Source: Chitinophagaceae bacterium (lineage in GTDB: Bacteria; Bacteroidota; Bacteroidia; Chitinophagales; Chitinophagaceae). From it: a stretch of 7,043 bases of DNA. The stretch covers positions 1 through 7,043 of the forward strand of contig CANCKV010000164.1 of NCBI GenBank assembly GCA_947378615.1, written 5' to 3'. Both the position numbers and the translations under genes were made by a program. The notes beneath the pieces are model-generated. The model saw nothing but the letters and a program-made list of their open reading frames with translations, did no database searches and had not been told where the DNA came from. Positions 5,184 to 7,043 of the stretch are shown here, piece after piece. Every line of letters starts with the position of its first letter. Position 1 is the stretch's first letter.

Positions 5184-6851
5184 TTAGGCAATAATTGAAC
5201 CTTCCAATAAATTCAAATGCTGATTAAAAGTTAGATTTTGGTAATCATTTTGTGATACTATTATTACTGAACAATTTTTCTTTGATTTTATATAACTAAA
5301 TACGTCAGGTATTTCTTTTGGATTCAAGTGGTCAAAGGGAGACTCGAGAAGTAATAATCTTTTATTGCCTAGCAATGCACGCATTAATGCAATGTTTTTT
5401 ACTACTTTATTAGTTAATTTTTTGCCTTGATGGTCAATAAGCGTATCAAAACCGTTTGTTAGTGTTTCGATATAACTATTTAATCCAGTTATTTTAGCAA
5501 GTTCAAGAATCTCTTCGTATGATATTTCAGAATTGCCCATCGTTATGTTCTCGAGTAAGGTAGCGTGAAAAACCTCTTGATGCTGTAATAAGATACCGGT
5601 TTTATCTCTTAAACTTTGTATATCATAATTTCCAATTGGTACATCGTTTATAAGGATATTTCCATTGAAATTACTGTAAGCACCACTAAGTAGTCTTAAT
5701 ATTGTCGATTTACCAGCCCCTGAATGGCCATTAATGAGTAGTGATTCTCCATTGCTGACTTTAAAATTTATGTTATTCAGAGTTTCATTTTCATTATTAT
5801 ATTTATAACAAACATCTTTAAATACTACACTTATCCCCTTTCCATTTTCTTGTAGTTGTAAGGTTCCGCTATTCTCTACAGGTGCATCAATAATTTTACT
5901 AATCTTTTCAATAGAAGTCAGTGCGTCATATACCTTTTCCAAATTCCCCACAAGCTTTTCTATCGAATTCAAGATAGTAAGTATGACAATATCTGTGGCG
6001 ACAAACTGCCCAATATTAATTTTTTGGTCAAGCAATAGTACAGTTCCTAATATCAATATTCCTCCTGTAATCAGTATCTTAAATACGACAAGACTCCAAT
6101 ATTGTGTCAATAATATTTTAAAATACTTAGTTCTGTGTTTTAAATAACCATTTAAGATTTCATCGCTTTTTTGAAGATGCAAAGAAGTTGTTTTAGCATA
6201 TTTAAATTGTTTTATTACTCTAGCTACCTCTTGAATCCAATTAGCCATTTCATATTTATAATCACTTGCTTTTATAGAAGTAACAAGACCATCTAAAGAG
6301 GTAAATCGGATGATAAAAAATAAAATCAATAGAAGTGTTATGCCAAAACCAATGAAAGCCGGATGATAAAATGCTAATAGAATCACACCAAATATAATTT
6401 GAACAAAAGCAGAAGGAATATCAATGAGTAATTTCTCAATCCCCTTTTGTAAAGAAATTGTCTCAAAATATCTATTCACTAATTCAGGTAAATAATATTT
6501 ATCTAATTTCTCTACATTCAATTTAGGTAACTTATCAGTAAAAGCTATTGAGTAACGTACAAATAGTTTTTGTTCTATTCTTTCGATGATTTGCATTTGT
6601 CTTACTTGTAACAAACCAAAACAAAAAGTACCAATTACTACTAATGTTATTAATAGGTAAATAGAAGTTGAAATATTTCCAGCCATCACAAATCCAATGA
6701 TGGTTTGTATTCCTAGTGGCAGGGAAAGTTGTACAAGCCCAGCCAAAATGGCAAATACATAAATCGTATATATATCCTTTCTTTCTAGATGAAGAATTAC
6801 AAAAAGCTTTTTTAACGAAGACTCGATTGAATATTTTTGCTCTGTAGCCAT
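5184..6851 (-). CDS. ABC exporter (fused membrane and ATP-binding domains) with degenerate ATPase motifs
   Basis: This 555-residue half-transporter would act as a homodimer in the inner membrane, using ATP to push a substrate into the adaptor and channel encoded next to it. The membrane domain covers about 1-325, with hydrophobic segments near 28-52, 64-82, 146-163, 165-184, 252-272 and 282-300, the six of a type I exporter. There is no N-terminal C39 peptidase, so processing of double-glycine leaders is not expected. The ATP-binding domain (about 341-555) has an A-loop tyrosine (349 or 351), a canonical Walker A (GHSGAGKST, 375-383) and a Q-loop glutamine (423). The rest is unusual: the signature is LTNKV (479-483) in place of LSGGQ, Walker B is LLLLES (499-504) in place of hhhhDE so the catalytic glutamate position is serine, the D-loop reads DHLN, and the H-loop histidine is Q534. 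The frame is intact, so this looks like a divergent subfamily rather than a decayed gene. AAAGG four bases before the ATG supports the start. Substrate unknown. Confidence 0.92.
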   Translation of the reverse strand: MATEQKYSIESSLKKLFVILHLERKDIYTIYVFAILAGLVQLSLPLGIQTIIGFVMAGNISTSIYLLITLVVIGTFCFGLLQVRQMQIIERIEQKLFVRYSIAFTDKLPKLNVEKLDKYYLPELVNRYFETISLQKGIEKLLIDIPSAFVQIIFGVILLAFYHPAFIGFGITLLLILFFIIRFTSLDGLVTSIKASDYKYEMANWIQEVARVIKQFKYAKTTSLHLQKSDEILNGYLKHRTKYFKILLTQYWSLVVFKILITGGILILGTVLLLDQKINIGQFVATDIVILTILNSIEKLVGNLEKVYDALTSIEKISKIIDAPVENSGTLQLQENGKGISVVFKDVCYKYNNENETLNNINFKVSNGESLLINGHSGAGKSTILRLLSGAYSNFNGNILINDVPIGNYDIQSLRDKTGILLQHQEVFHATLLENITMGNSEISYEEILELAKITGLNSYIETLTNGFDTLIDHQGKKLTNKVVKNIALMRALLGNKRLLLLESPFDHLNPKEIPDVFSYIKSKKNCSVIIVSQNDYQNLTFNQHLNLLEGSIIA

Positions 6852-6855
6852 ATTG

Positions 6856-6860
6856 CCTTT
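6856..6860 (-). promoter_or_regulatory. Ribosome binding site of the ABC gene
   Basis: The minus strand reads AAAGG, then the four bases CAAT, then the ATG at 6849-6851. This is one of the clearer Shine-Dalgarno sequences in the window and supports the assigned start. Confidence 0.55.
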
Positions 6861-7043
6861 AGTTTATAGTTAATTTATAAATTGAAAACACAAAAATTTA
6901 TATTCCTTTACAATAAATTAGTACCATTACATTTATTGTATCTAGATAGTTTGCTTTGTTAAATTAATTATTTGTTAATAGGTAAATCATTCCATAATTA
7001 AATTTATTCTAAAGTAGAATATGCAATTGAGTTTGGATGTAAG
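6861..7043 (-). promoter_or_regulatory. Upstream leader of the export cluster, promoter region presumed
   Basis: No gene is visible in these 183 bases, which are strongly AT-rich, so the promoter of the export operon is expected here or just beyond the window edge. I find no full match to the Bacteroidota TAnnTTTG -7 box at a proper distance from a TTTG -33 box; the nearest, AATTTTTG on the minus strand close to the gene, lacks a partner. A small inverted repeat, ATTCT (7006-7010) and AGAAT (7016-7020), is present but too short to call an operator. Confidence 0.3.

Overview
The window looks like chromosomal DNA of a member of the Bacteroidota (Bacteroidetes). It is AT-rich, its intergenic spacers are long, and Shine-Dalgarno sequences are weak or replaced by A-rich leaders. 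The protein sequences are of Bacteroidota character, especially the RsmE tail, the TolC-like and HlyD-like proteins and the small lipoprotein. The genus cannot be told from the sequence alone.

Layout, left to right. Positions 1-355 hold the 3' end of rsmE (+ strand), the methyltransferase for m3U1498 of 16S rRNA. Positions 356-925 are a gene-free spacer between convergent genes. It carries an imperfect 21-bp tandem array ending in an inverted copy of the unit, a long imperfect hairpin (802-878) and an AT palindrome (891-910). Positions 926-1528 (- strand) encode a 200-residue lipoprotein of unknown function. Positions 1529-2320 are a second gene-free spacer with at least five decayed copies of a REP-like motif (consensus close to GTCAGGCTGAGCCTGTCGAA). 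Positions 2321-6851 (- strand, read right to left) are a three-gene export cluster: ABC transporter, then HlyD-type periplasmic adaptor, then TolC-type outer-membrane channel. The last 192 bases are the leader of that cluster.

The three export genes supply every part of a type I secretion or tripartite efflux machine: an inner-membrane ABC exporter, an adaptor with a long coiled coil, and an outer-membrane channel. Their spacing (57 and 13 bases) fits one operon. The ABC protein has no N-terminal C39 peptidase domain, and no secreted substrate is visible in the window.

The most unusual point is its nucleotide-binding domain. Walker A is canonical, but the signature reads LTNKV instead of LSGGQ, Walker B reads LLLLES instead of hhhhDE, and the switch (H-loop) histidine is a glutamine. 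If the protein is a homodimer, as its layout suggests, both ATP sites would be non-canonical although the reading frame is intact. The other items worth a second look are the repeat structures in the two spacers and an 8-codon leader ORF with a good Shine-Dalgarno just before the adaptor gene.
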